Assembly (NCBI GenBank): GCA_963575745.1
Contig: CAUYUJ010016066.1
Coordinates: 97,501 to 161,500, forward strand
DNA length: 64,000 bases
Direction of reading: 5' to 3'
From: Prorocentrum cordatum
Lineage: Eukaryota > Sar > Dinophyceae > Prorocentrales > Prorocentraceae
Shown in pieces: positions 11,157-23,198 of this stretch. Each line of letters begins with the position of its first letter. The stretch's first letter is position 1. The translations under genes and the position numbers were made by a program. The notes under the pieces were generated by a model that saw only the letters and a list, made by a program, of their open reading frames with translations, did no database searches and was not told where the DNA came from.

Positions 11157-11328
11157 CTCCTCCTCCTCCTCCTCCTCCTCCTCCTCCTCCTCCTCGTCCT
11201 CCCAATCCTCCTCCTCCCAATCCTCCTCCTCCTGAGGTTCCGTCTGCTCCTCCTCCCTCTCCTCCAAATTCCTTCTCCTCCTCCTCGTCCTCCTCCTCCT
11301 CCTCCTCCTCCTCCTCCTCCTCCTCAGC
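11157..11328. repeat. (TCC)n microsatellite
   Basis: TCC tract interrupted once by a less regular CCAATCC/TCTCC block. Confidence 0.95.
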
Positions 11329-11329
11329 A

Positions 11330-13680
11330 CGATGCGTGTTGGCTCGGCACGTGTTGGCCCGTGCCTGGGCGAGCGATTCGCGCAAGGCCCACGCTTTCGA
11401 TGCACGTGTTGAGCTCCGTGTTAGCACGTAAAACGGGTTGCGCGTTGCGCCTCGGGTCTGCGAAGTCGGACGCTCGGGCGGAGGTTCTGTCTGAGTGCGC
11501 ATCTGGCGACCCTTGGGTGCCGCCGCCCGCGGCAGACGCGGACATCGTCCTCCTCGTCGGCATCAGTTGTGGGGGGGGAGTGCGGGCGTGGAAGGAGGGA
11601 GCAGAGGAGGGGGACAAGCAGGAAGTGGGCAACGGGGAGGGGGATACAGTCGGGAACATTTGGACAGCGTGTCCCTCCGCCGGTTCTGACCCACCCTGCT
11701 GCGACTTCCCACTCCCCAAGCGTCAACGTCTGTAGCCTTTGCGACCTCCCTCCCCACGGAGCGGAGCGTCACGCTATCCGCTTGCATGGCATAGCGTGTG
11801 ACCAGGGCCGCCGCCGCGACACGCTATCCAAAAGTTCCGGACCGTAGGAGGAAGAGAAGGAGGAAAGAGCATGCTATACATAGGATGAGCCAGGAAGCTC
11901 TGCCATCGATCCGCAATGGGACCGAATGGCGGTGGGAATGAGGCGATGCATCATTCTTTTGATTGTGAAAACGCTTGTGTGTGCTTCCCTTTGCGCCCGT
12001 CTCGTCCTGCCCACAAGGACTTCGCACCGTCCCGCATGATTGGACGGCGGGTGAGCAGAATTAAGCCGCCCTCACTGTAAAAACCTGTGATTGCGGAGTA
12101 GTCCCAATGAAAAGGTAGACGCATTCCACATAATTTTTTCGAAAGTTGTGACCTATGCCGTCCGCCCCCTCCAGGGTTGATGGGTCTCGTCGCCGCCGCC
12201 CCCCCCACGGTCACATGGGCGATCGTCCCGTTGAGAAAGGACGCTGTGCAGGTTGTCGTCCGCTGTGGGTTTCACGATTCGGGCTGATCTGTGTTAGGTC
12301 CCCAGAGGTCCCCAGGTGCGCGAGACACCGAAGATCTACGAGAAAGAACTCGAGATAGAAGTACCAGCCCGTGGGGCGCCCTTGCGACTCCACGTCTCCA
12401 GAGGAGCGCGCGCCATCGTCAAACCTCCGAGGCGGAGCTCTCTCTGCCCCACCTCTCTGCGGCGCCCCTCGAGCGGGATCGGTCTGCGAGGGCCTCTGGG
12501 CTTGTGATGTACGACACCTCCCAGGTCCCTCATTGCAAAGAAAACCTCGAGATAGCACCGAAGTGACTCAAAAGTAGGTTTTCGGCTTTTTCAGAATATG
12601 ACCTCTGGGGGGGGGCGCAAGCCCCATAGATAGGTCGCGATCCGTTTGCGTTTCCTGCGGGTAGCGCGCGCGTGCTCTCGTTTGCCGCGGGTAGCGCCGC
12701 AGTCGGACTGCCCATCCCGCACTTGTTTGTGCTTCTGTTTGCCGCGCGTAGCGAGCGCGCGCCCGACATTGGCGGCCCCAATCATTTGATTGGCGCCAAA
12801 TTGTAAGGGTGCCTCAATAGCCCTTCGCTTCTGTGGTGGTGCGCACTCGATCAGAATATGAATGGGTGGTTGCGCTTTGGGGTCCTACACGGGGGCCTGC
12901 TTGCGTGCGCCGTTCCCCCATTGTTGCGTACAGCGTGGCCCTCTAGTGCGGCGGCTATCGGGCCACATATCTTGCGTCGCGCGTCGGGTAGCGCTAGGGG
13001 CGCGAACGCGGCGCCGCGCTTCCCTGTTCCGAAACAGCGTTTTCTATTTCGCGCCCTCTTGGGGGTCACTTAGTTCAGGTGCTCCTGCGCGCGTCAAGCC
13101 GACGGGGCGGGCCTACCGCCCGCTTCGGATCCCCAGGGGACGCGTGCCCCAGGCGGGGTCCTAGCCTTCGCAGGATAAGCCAAGCGCGCGTGCGAAGTGC
13201 CGAGTGGCGCGACCGTCCGCAACAATTCCGCAATCAACAAAAAATTAGGGAACGCATCCTGGGCGGGGGATGGGGCGGTAGCAGGAAGCGGACGGACGCA
13301 GTGAACGATGCCGTCGGGATGGCAAATATGTCGCCCATTAGGGCGCGAACGTATCGCACTGCCCAGGAATGCTCGCTGTGAGATCGGGGGCCTGTCGGCG
13401 ACGCATGGCCGATGCATTGGCGATGCCACCTCACTTCTGTACATCCGCAAAGTTCGTCGTCCTACCGCAATTCCTCTCATGCAGCTTCCTCAATCCTTCC
13501 AATAACCTCGTGGAAACAAACAAAAACACCCTTACGCGATGTTGTCCCCGATCTCCCCCCCCCGATAACGTGCCATCGTTTGGAAGTGGGGGGGGCGCCG
13601 CAGCTTCTTTGAGGCCCGAGGTCCGATATCTTGCATTTTGCAGATTTGCGGATCTCACCTATGCCATCTCATGGGCTGGG
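11330..13680. other. No gene recognised
   Basis: Ordinary GC-rich DNA. Minor structure: three copies of a TTTGCCGCGGGTAGCG-like word between 12645 and 12760, and a pair of GAACTCGAGATAG words (about 12346 and 12546). Open frames are short and change strand and phase without a domain. Confidence 0.45.
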
Positions 13681-13689
13681 GTGTTGTGT

Positions 13690-16600
13690 CTGCTGCAGTG
13701 GACCCAAGCGAGGAGGACACCTCAAATGGTGTGATCGCGGAGCCTCCGTCTTCGTGGGGCTCGGTTGCGGCCGTGCCAGCCGTGGCGGCCGAGGTGGCCG
13801 AGGTGCCCGAGGCGGCCCCCGTGGTTCTTGCTGGTCTGGAAGGGCCTGCGCCAGCTCCCAGCAGGAAGAGCAGAGGAGGCCGCCCGTTGTCGCTGTCCGA
13901 GTCCGTGCTGAGAGCCGCTGGTCCGTGCCCAGAGCCAAAGGACACAGAGCCATTTGTTGTTGTCAGTATTTTTCACTATGCTCAAGAAAGGGGTGTGCGC
14001 AGGTCAATTGTATTGTCAGCTCACGATCAACGCGTTCCAGTTGCACACTCTGGAATTTGTCTTGGTAGCCCATTGCCCCGTCACTTGGTTGATTGCAGCT
14101 TCAACGGTTCTTTACCAAATGCAGTGTTGAACAGTATTGTGTTGGGAATTGATGAGCATTGGAATACAGACACCCAGGGGGCAATTTTAAATTGGCTCGC
14201 GTTGGAAAAAGATCTTGAGATGCCTAGACAGCGGAGACAACCAATGTTTCATAAGCTAGCCGAAGCCTTAGTTCATATGCAATCCCTTCAAAGGTCTACA
14301 ATTGAACGACATCTGGTTTCTTGGTTGGGCCAGGCAGCATGTATCTTACATGTAGGCGCGGTGCGCTACGATGCAACACCGGTGCGGCTAAATTCGAAAA
14401 GGTGATTGCGCCGATTTATGTACCAAGTCTGCGCCGACAGCTGATGGGCAACCGTCGGCATATGGTAGCGCCTTGCACGTCATATCGTCCCTCTTGAAGT
14501 TGGAGTCCAACGATGCGATGGTTACTAAATTGCTCCAGACTGCCCAATCATCATGGTTGCTGGTGAAAGTTGGCTCTAAATACGTTCATCTTTTCTTGCA
14601 CGTAGCTTGCCCTTCACAACCGTTGGAATCTACGTCTGCCGATGTTTTAAAGCATGCGTCGTTGCGGAACTGTACTGTGTCATCGGCGTGTGAAGGCTTC
14701 CAGCAGAGAGTTCGATGCGTGCGCTCCGACAAAGCATCTTCGAACCTGTTGGCAGAAAAGAGTACTGCGGCTGATCGCGCTGGCTCCTGGTCGACGCTCC
14801 CATTTACAACCGCTGGGATGTATTCGAAAGTTTTTGAGGGGTTGCTGGGGTCTTAAGTGTCGGCATTGATTAACTGCTCGCTCTCTCTTCAAATCAGTGC
14901 GAATTTAAACGCATTCCGCATGTGCTTGAGGGCTGTCATAAGAAAGAGATTGGTACTTGTGCGCGGTGGCATATCGAAGGAGGCAAACAACTACAACCAA
15001 GCAGTGCTGCAAATGTTCGTCTCGACAGGGCCTGACTTCGAAGTCAGGCGGATTCTGACTGCATGCTTGCCGCGGGGAGATTGGCGCAATAGGGGCAACG
15101 TAGAGCATCTGCTACCCGAAGGCCAGCAATCTGATGCTGACCTCGAAGATGTAGCAGCGATAACCGAAAGAGGTTTATCTTATGTGTTGGTTGCTTCTAA
15201 ACCAAAGATATGGCCACGTCACAGGTGGGCGGGGTGCGAATTGGCAGTGGATTTCTGGGGCAAGCTTGAGGCGATCCACGGTTTAGCGAGCGCAACTTAT
15301 CCAGTATTTGTAAGAGCTATCGGGCACGGGTCGCGAAAAAGACGCGCAGATATGCTCGATCCAACATTTCTGGGGCACCTTGAGGCTGGAGGCGATGTTG
15401 AGAACAACCCCCCTTCGCATGATATATTTTCTTCGTGGGCTATCGTTGCAGATACTAGGGATACCGCAGTGGAGGGCGATGCTGATAAAGATCAGGGCCA
15501 TGCTAAAAGAAATGCAAAGGTTCGGAACACTGCCCAACAATGGATTGCATCTGGTAATCTGCTAGGCGATTTGATGTTGATGCTCATGGTTCCGACGACA
15601 ATTCAAAAGATGCTGCACTCTCAGCTGACCATGGGCAGCCACGAGTGGGAGATGGAGCAGAGACACTTCGTGGCACTCGAACTCAACCAAGGCCGTGAGG
15701 CGAACGTGGGGCCGACTAGATTGCACAGGGCGGTTCTCGCAGCCGACGGACTCTTGGAACTGCAGTTTTTCCAAAATCTGAGGATGGTGTGGGAAGCAGA
15801 GAGCATGTGGGCGGCCTTCCCAGGGCGTTGCTGCACTGGGGAGTTCAACGCATTGGCTTTTCGTTCACTCTCTATGTTGGGATGCCTGGTTCAACAGCTT
15901 CTGGTGCATCCACATGGCGCCTTCAAATTTCAAGTGTTCCGGCTTCTTGCAGAGCCCGGTGTGGCAGACACGCTGTCTGCCGCGCCAGAGTGCATGAGGG
16001 GCGACTGGGGGAATGAGTTCTTGAGACAACATACTGGCCTTATTGGCCCTGGCTGCATCAATGAACACTCCTGCTGGCCATGGCTATCCAAATTGACGCG
16101 GCCACGATCGAGGCCGAGCGCGCGAGTATCAGGCGCAACATTGTGGCCAGGTCGCGCCAGACGCACACTCTTGCAGTGGGCGACGTTTCGGCCGAGTGGG
16201 CATTCCAGCAAGTCCGCGCGCTGAGAAGGACAAGAGTTGGAGTTGTTCGCAAGCCCACTGCAGTGAAGAAGCTTCCTCGTGCATCCAAGGAGGGCAGGGG
16301 CAGGGGGGGGGCAGCAGGGACTGGTTGCACTACGTCGCTGTTTCCATGTTCCGTCGTGGGGTGGGTGGGTGGGCGGGGGGGGGGGGGCATGCCAGGTGAG
16401 TGGCTTGCTCGCACGCGGTGCTTGCGTGCGCGCATGTAGCGTCGCATTTGGCGCTGCTTGAGCGCGCGCGCGCGGGGTGGGATTCGCGCAAGCACTGAGG
16501 GGGGTGGGGAAGGCGAGGGCAGGGGAGGATTGCACGACTGAGCGTTTGGGGCCTACGAAAAAGAAGAAGCGCTCTTCGAATGGTGGAGCTTGGAGGGCTC

Positions 16601-17684
16601 ACGCGCGTAAGATGTTGCCTGGCACATCTGGTAAATGCGATTGGCAGAAGGTGAGACATTCCTACCGCCAGGGCAAGCAGGAGGGAGGGGCTGCTTGGGA
16701 GCGCTTGGTTGCTGTTGGCAATGCTGCTGCTCTTGCTGCACGGTCCGCGGCATCAGGGCCTCGTCGTAAGTTCGGTTCGTTCGGCCCGACTTCGAGACAA
16801 CAGATTGCGAATCGAGCCAGGGCGCGGAGGGAAGCATGCGCAGCGATGTTGCAGGGTGGATTGTCTGGCGAGGTCTCCTCTCATGTCCGCATTGCGCCTG
16901 CGATGTCGGTTGGTGGCGTCCCAGAGGCAGTTCGACTAGCAAGGCAGTTGAGGCTGGATAAGGGAACTACGTCGAGGGATAAGCGCGATCGAATTGATGA
17001 GACCCTAACTTCTTTTGAGCAGGGCGTGGGTGGATCCGCAGTGAACGAGTTTCTTCGCCAGGTGCCTGTGCTTAAGGCGGCTCACGTCGCCCCAGTTCCC
17101 TGCGAGGGTGGCCAGCACTGTTTTTTCTTGAAGCCCCCATCGTCCGAGGAAAGCAAACGGGCAGCCGGGTGGGCGGAGGCTGCAGCAATAACACATATGG
17201 GCGCGTGGTTGCACCAGCAATGGACAGAAAGTCACAAAACAATCATGAGTGCACAATGTGGTGGCATCATTGCCACGGTAGAGCAAACAACAAAATGCAT
17301 GGATGCAGGCGTGTGTGTGTCTGCACGGGAAATGGTTCTGACCTTTGGAGACTCCGCGACAAATTGCTGCAGCTTTTGAAACGGTCGTTCCCTGTTCTTG
17401 GCGGAAAGCGGACCTTGCTAAAATAAGGTTTCGTAGTCTTGCGGCTGCACGGGTGCCCCCCAAGTGATGTCCCAGGGGATGTAGAAGTAGACGGTGAAGA
17501 GTTCTGGTTCCACATCGGTGCTATGCAGCTCAACCCGCACCGCCCTGCGTTTTCCATATTGACAAGGGCCGCCGTGCAACCTGACGGCGACGGCATTAGC
17601 AGAGTGGCGCTACAGGCGCGATGGGTTCCCAACACCTTTAGCGTGCAAGGTAGTCAGAGGACAACCGACCCGACTTGCACGTAA
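13690..17684 (+). pseudogene. Decayed member of a large dinoflagellate-type multicopy protein family (possible transposase relative)
   Basis: The protein can be followed through about 1,200 codons: 13690-14400; 14401-16080; about 16080-16300; about 16540-17330; and on to about 17684 in other frames. Between 14401 and 16080 there is one continuous frame broken only by an in-frame TAA at 14854-14856. Frame changes occur near 14400, 16080 and 17330, and a G-run plus unrelated sequence lies at about 16300-16540. Landmarks in order are WLGQA, RCVRSDKASSN, FRMCLR, PRHRWAGCELAVD, LDPTFLGHLE, a VQQLLVH segment, TKKKKR and EVDGEEFWFHIGAM. From memory this resembles an abundant dinoflagellate-specific family of unnamed proteins. 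The D...SN segment invites comparison with DDE-type transposases, but that is inference. A+T content is higher and codon bias weaker than in the retroelements nearby, fitting an old copy. Confidence 0.6.
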
Positions 17685-19480
17685 TCTTAAAGCTGTTTGT
17701 TCGCTGTCTGGGGTCCACCGCCTTGCCTTTTGCGCACGCGCCCCTCCTCGCCCCAAACTGGTGCACGTACTCTCCAACATGCCCTTGCACATGGGAGTTG
17801 TTATCCGTCAATGGGGGCTCGGTTGCCCACCCACCCCCAGGGCCCGAGGGCTTTGGGCCAAAGGGCGCCCAACCGACCCCCGACGGAAGCCAATCTCATC
17901 GACGGAGGCTCTTGTCGGTCCCTCTGCGGCGGAGGCCAATATCATCGGTTGCAGCTCGCCGAGACACGCGCTTTTCTCTTGGGGCCGATTCCGCCGGCTG
18001 CGCCTTGCTGGGAAGCTCGCGACGACGCCAAGAGACCCCCCCCCCCAGCAGAAGGCCAAGGGGGTTCCATGCCACCCAAACGCCCCCCCCCCGCCCCCAT
18101 AAACGTTCCAAACGGGCTCCAATACGACCCAAGAGCGCCCCAACAAGCTCCCCCAACCGCCCCAGCGCGGCTCAGCTGAGCTAGTTCCTCAAGACATGAA
18201 TGCGAAAGGAGTCGCATGCGACAAACCGTCTATTCAGAACCCTGCCCGTCCACCTCATTAGCATCACCGTTCCCGTCTTGGCCGTCGTCGTCATCACCGC
18301 CACCGCCAACGTCAGCATAATCATCAACACGATCAGCACGATCAGCCTTAGCATCGCAATCGCCGCCGCGACCACCACCAACACCATCATCGTCATCCGA
18401 ACGGTCGCTACCGTAGGTGCCGTGCTGGCACGGTGGCGGGGGGTTCCGTAGGCAGCCGGGCACAAGTCACGCTTAAGCGCAGACACGCACGACCTGTAAT
18501 GAGGCCTTGTCCAATCCTACACCATGAGCCACTGGTGAACACCAAATCAGTGCGACAGACACGTCGTGCAACTTGTTATCAGTGTTGGCAAACGAAATGT
18601 TCTTGAACAGCAGGAGTGCGCAACCATATAACACCATGTATAAGCTCCGCCACAACGCGGCCATATCTGTTGTATGCACCATTTCCGAACGCTGCCGTGT
18701 ATGACAGACTTGGGTTTGTACGACCACGTAGTGCTGACACTGCCGACTGCGATGTTCAGGCGCTGCCTGGCCAGGCCCATCCAAGCTTCATCTTGGTAGC
18801 GCAGCCAGATCGGACCCATTATGGACGGAGCTACATTATGGTCCACACCATCGCAACAAGACCCTGGTGGCGCCGACGTATCGGACTCATTATATGTTCA
18901 GACTGGTCATTCATCCAGACACGGGGGGGCACATTCTGCTCGGGCCCGTCGCGGCACCAGCCTCGTGGCGCAGCCCCGACCCGCTATATGTTCAGCCGCG
19001 CCGTCGTCTAACTCCGTCTCAATGTCCAGCCCGATGGCGCAGCCAGGCGGGGCCGCGCATGCGCGCAGCGTGACGGCGCAATCGGCCGCGCAGGGCCCAT
19101 CGTGGGATAGCCTAAACTAAGCCTGGTCGGGCCCGTGACAAGCCCAGCGTGATAGCGCCGCAAACCAGTCCCCGCTCTAGCGCGGGTTCATCCGCAGCCT
19201 TGTCGGGGCCATAACATGCGCAGTCAAACCGTGCAGCCGCCAAGGGGAACTCGATCCACAGGCCCGCGCGGCAAGACAATGTCTGGAATCGACATCGTGC
19301 TTTGCCCACGCAAAAATACTCAGGAAGCGAGGGCCCTGCGAATTTAACGACGAGCTCTGAAACGCATGTTTAGCCACGCGTGATCCTTACTCGGCCCCAT
19401 CGGTCTACAGTGCGGTCTCGGTTAGAGGTGCCGTTTCCTCAAATGTGCGACGGTTGCTTTTCCCGCTTAATTGGCGCATC
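17685..19480. other. No gene recognised
   Basis: 17.7-18.2 kb is Pro/Gly-coding in several frames with no domain. 18.25-18.42 kb is an ATC/CAC-rich imperfect repeat. 18.8-19.0 kb holds a few related words (TATATGTTCAG twice; CGGAC(C/T)CATTAT twice). Nothing supports a gene. Confidence 0.45.
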
Positions 19481-19489
19481 GCGTTGCCC

Positions 19490-20212
19490 CCCCCCCCCCC
19501 CCCGCCCCCCCACCCCCCACCACCCCCCCCCCCCCCGCCCCGCCCGCATCCCACCCCGCCCACCACCACGCACACACTCACACACGCACAAACACACACA
19601 CACACACCACGCACACACGCGCGCGCGCACGCGCACACGCACAGACAAGTATACTCACTCACACACCCACGAACACACACGCACACACACACACACGCAC
19701 CAACACACACGCGCGCGCACGTACGCACACACACACGCGCGCACACGCGCACACACACATACACACGCGCGCACGCACGCACACACGCACACGTACACAC
19801 ACGCACACACGCACACACACACACACACACCCCACACACACACACAACACACACACACACCCACACACCACACACACGCCCCCCACCCCCCCTCCCCTGC
19901 CCCCCCCCCGCGCGCGGGCGTCAGCAGGAGCGCATCCGCGCGCGCCCGCGTGATTGGCACTGCAGGCCCCCCCTTTCTACGAATCCAGGAACGAATGGTG
20001 CGAACGATATGTGGCATTCCCCGATCCAGGGCCCCCGTGACTTCTCACTGGGGTCAGCCTGAATGGTTGTCGAAGCGCCCCCCCCCCCCCTCTCCCCTCC
20101 ACCTCGCACCCCCTCCCTCGCGCACGCGCGCACGCGCACGCGCACGCGCGCGCACGCGCACGCACGCGCACACGCACGCGCGCGCACACCCCGCACGCGC
20201 CCGCCACCACGC

Positions 20213-20245
<33 letters not shown>

Positions 20246-20675
20246 CACGCACGCACGCACACACACACACTCACACACACACGCACGACCGCCACCACCA
20301 CCGCCACCACTACCACAACCCCCCCTATCACCCCCTATGACGTGTGTTTTGCGCGACGGTGGCGCACTCACCACCACGCACACATGCGCCCACACAAACA
20401 CACGCAGACACGCACGCACGCACACACGCACACACACAAACACACATACACACGCGCACGCACGCACGCACACGCATTCACACACCACCACCACCACCAT
20501 CGGCGCCACCACCACCGCCACCACCGCCACCGCCTTCACCATCACCACCGCCACCGCTCACCTCCATCGCCCCCCCCCCCCCCCCACCACACCCCCCCCC
20601 CACCCAACCCACCCCTTTCCCCCCTTCCCCCACGCGCACTACAACGCGCGCGCGCACACGCGCACACACACACAG
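19490..20675. repeat. C-run and (CA)n simple-sequence block
   Basis: Poly-C at 19490-19560, then CA/CG dinucleotide tracts at 19560-19880, 20110-20290, 20375-20500 and 20640-20675, with CCA and CAC tracts between. Long His/Thr or Val/Cys frames on either strand are artefacts. The only non-repetitive stretch, about 19915-20075, shows no gene. The block ends exactly at the 3' terminus of YR element 1. Confidence 0.9.
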
Positions 20676-20824
20676 ATCGAGCCGCGCGTGCAGGGCCTCG
20701 ACCCCGCCTGCTGCCGCCGTCGGTGGGAGCGGCGCGGCGCGAGGCTGCCCCCCGCGGGCGGCTGCGACGGGCCCAGGCCCGACGCACCGCCGCTTGGGCG
20801 GCCTCGCGCCACGCCTGCGCGCAG
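20676..20824 (-). repeat. Split direct repeat B2 of YR element 1
   Basis: 149 bp, identical to 21213-21361 apart from two substitutions near its outer end. It forms the 3' terminus of the element and borders the (CA)n block. Confidence 0.9.
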
Positions 20825-20843
20825 CAGACAGGGCGGAGGGTGG

Positions 20844-21207
20844 GAGAAAGAACGCGCGCCAGGGAGGCACCCGCCGCGCGCGCGCGCGGGGCGCGCGCGC
20901 GGCGCCTCCTCCAAATGCAAATCGCCTGCGAAGCGCACGCGCCGCGGGGGCAGCGACCCCCCCCCGCGGCGACGCAACCCCGGCGCTAGCAAATCACCTG
21001 CGAAGCGCACGCGCCGCGGGGCAGCGACCCCCCCCCCGCGACGCGCAACCCTGGCGCGCGACGGCGCGATGGCCCGCGCCTGCGCAGCGAGGCCGCGGTC
21101 GCGTCGCACTGCCGCGCGCGCGACCTACGCGCAACCGTGGCCGATTTGTGCCCGCCCACAACGGTGAACGTCCGCGTCTGCGAGCGGACTTGCCGCCGTG
21201 GGCCTAC
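20844..21207 (-). repeat. Split direct repeat A2 of YR element 1
   Basis: 364 bp, same orientation as 29433-29794 and identical to it except for one CG unit in a CG run. It is separated from B2 by 19 bp and from B1 by 5 bp (TTGTG on the minus strand). Confidence 0.95.
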
Positions 21208-21212
21208 CACAA

Positions 21213-21361
21213 ATCGAGCCGCGCGCGCGGGGCCTCGACCCCGCCTGCTGCCGCCGTCGGTGGGAGCGGCGCGGCGCGAGGCTGCCCCCCGCGGGCGGCT
21301 GCGACGGGCCCAGGCCCGACGCACCGCCGCTTGGGCGGCCTCGCGCCACGCCTGCGCGCAG
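21213..21361 (-). repeat. Split direct repeat B1 of YR element 1
   Basis: 149 bp internal partner of B2, lying about 150 bp downstream of the YR stop codon. Confidence 0.9.
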
Positions 21362-21508
21362 ACCCAATGCCACACGGCACGCAGGCGACACGGGCCGGCA
21401 ACGCGCGCCCACCCGCTGCCGAACGCGCGGGGGCAGAGCACGGGCGCCGTCGCGCGCGCCCGCCCACGCACAGAAGCGAAACGTGGCCGCGCTGGCCGCC
21501 GGCGCCTA

Positions 21509-22924
21509 GCAGGCACCCTCGTCCGAATCCGACTCCAGCGTGTGCGCCTGGCGCGAGCAGCGCGCCGCGGCGCGGGCGGAGGGCGCGTGGCCCCGCCTCC
21601 ACGACCGCGTCCCTTTCCAGATCGTCACGGTCGAGATGCGCCATGAAAGCGCAGGGCCGCCACTCCCCGGCCGCGAGAATCTCGGCCAGCGTCGCGCCAG
21701 CCTCCTGCAGGTCCTTGGCGTGGCCCCTGCGGAGGTCATGCAACCGAAACAGGCTCGCCCCTGGACACCGAGGGCAGCGAGCATCTCGCGCAGGGTCGCA
21801 GCGCAGCGGCCGCCGAGATGCCTCCGAAGAGCCCGCGGCCCAGCCCGCAACGCGCCACCCAGGGGCCCAGGGTGTGCACGGGGCACGTGGCGCGGCACGA
21901 TGAGCACCAGCACTTCCGCGACAGGCGACTGCCCTGCGGCCGGTTCTTCCGCCGCCGCAGCAGCAGCGTGAGCTCCGATTTGCCCAGCACTAGCGCCGCT
22001 TGAAGGGCGGCGCGTCGCCGGCGTCGGCCACGCGCACGGCCGGCAACGCCTCGCTGGGAACGCGCAACAAGAACGTGTAGGCGAAAAGGAAAGCATCGAC
22101 GCGCGGAGCCACTCGGGGCGGCGCGCGCCCAACTCGACCAGCGAGGCGACCGCGCTCTTACGGATGAACAAGCGCGGGCGCGGAGTCCAATCGGCCCGCG
22201 CCCGGACGGCGGCGCGCGCACGCCTGACCTCGGGGCGGTCGAACACGGCGACGCAGACCCCAGTCAGGAGGCAGCCGATCTTAACGTAGCTGCAGTAATT
22301 TGCGCACGTCTCCCCGCAGCGAAAGAGGGCGCTCCAGGCGACCAGGTCCGCGCAGGCTGGCGGGAGCTGCATGCACGGGTATTTCAACATTCTGATGCAG
22401 TAGGCCTCCCAGCATTTGAGGCCGCTTCTCACGCTTGGGAGCGACCGTGCGCATGGTTGCAGCATAGCGCGAACGCGTTCCTCCTCCCGCCAGCGGGCCG
22501 CGTCCGCCGGACTGCGGAGGCGAGCAGCGGCCTCGGCGAGCGCCGCCCGGGGCCCGCGCGTTATTGGCAGCGCGACCGGCGCGCCCAGCTGGTCGAGGAC
22601 GCTCGGGGCGGGCGCCTCGCGAGCCACGGCGCGCGGGCATGCGCAAGCGCGCGGGGCCGATGACGCGCGCCTGTGGCGGCCCAGGGGGTGACCCCGGGGC
22701 GCTCGGCGCCGCGCGTCTCGCCGGCGACCGGCTGCGGGCGGGCGCGCGCCCTCCAACTGCCGAGCCCACGGCGACGGGCGCGCCTGCGAGGCGCGCGCGC
22801 GGCGGGGGGGGGGGCCGCGCGCGCCAAAAACCCTCGCGCAGCCGAGCCTCGGCGCGCAGCAATCTTCGCGGCTCTGAATAAATCGTGCAGGACTTCGACA
22901 TTGGCCTGCGCGGTGACCGGCCAA
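21509..22924 (-). pseudogene. Tyrosine recombinase of YR element 1, frameshifted
   Basis: Would join cDNA circles to the genome by YR strand exchange. Recognisable blocks in order: an N-terminal helical part (about 22924-22150); box I arginine in FLLRVPSEALP (about 22080); a cysteine-rich insert with RRKNRPQGS, CWCSSC and CPVHTLGPW (about 21970-21870); box II LHDLRRGHAKDL (about 21740); GEWRPCAFMAHLD, where the catalytic Tyr is expected; and an acidic tail LESDSDEGA ending at 21509. Blocks fall in at least three frames, so shifts lie near 22108, 22010, 21750 and 21560. At the expected Tyr position the codon is CAT (His), one transition from TAT. Either change alone would inactivate the enzyme. 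Confidence 0.7.
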
Positions 22925-23198
22925 CCTTCCAGGTCTGCGGCGTCTGCACTGGCGAGCTCGCAGGCTCGTGCGAAGCCGTTCTCAGCCAGGAAATCAGCGG
23001 CCCAGGCGACGGCCGTCCTGGGCGCTGTCGGGCGCAAGGAACACAATTCAAGGAATAACGACATGATGCCGCGCGGCACGCATGACAATGCGAGCGACGC
23101 GCCTGAGGCACTGGCCGCGTGCACTCCGCTTGCGACAAAACGCGGGACCCTAGGATGACGAGCGCGGCGGCGCGCCGAACGCTTTGCCGCGCCCAAAC

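Noticed and set aside
19380-21903. Long plus-strand frames rich in His/Thr/Pro/Ala
   Set aside because: They translate (CA)n and C-runs and then the split direct repeats; no domain.
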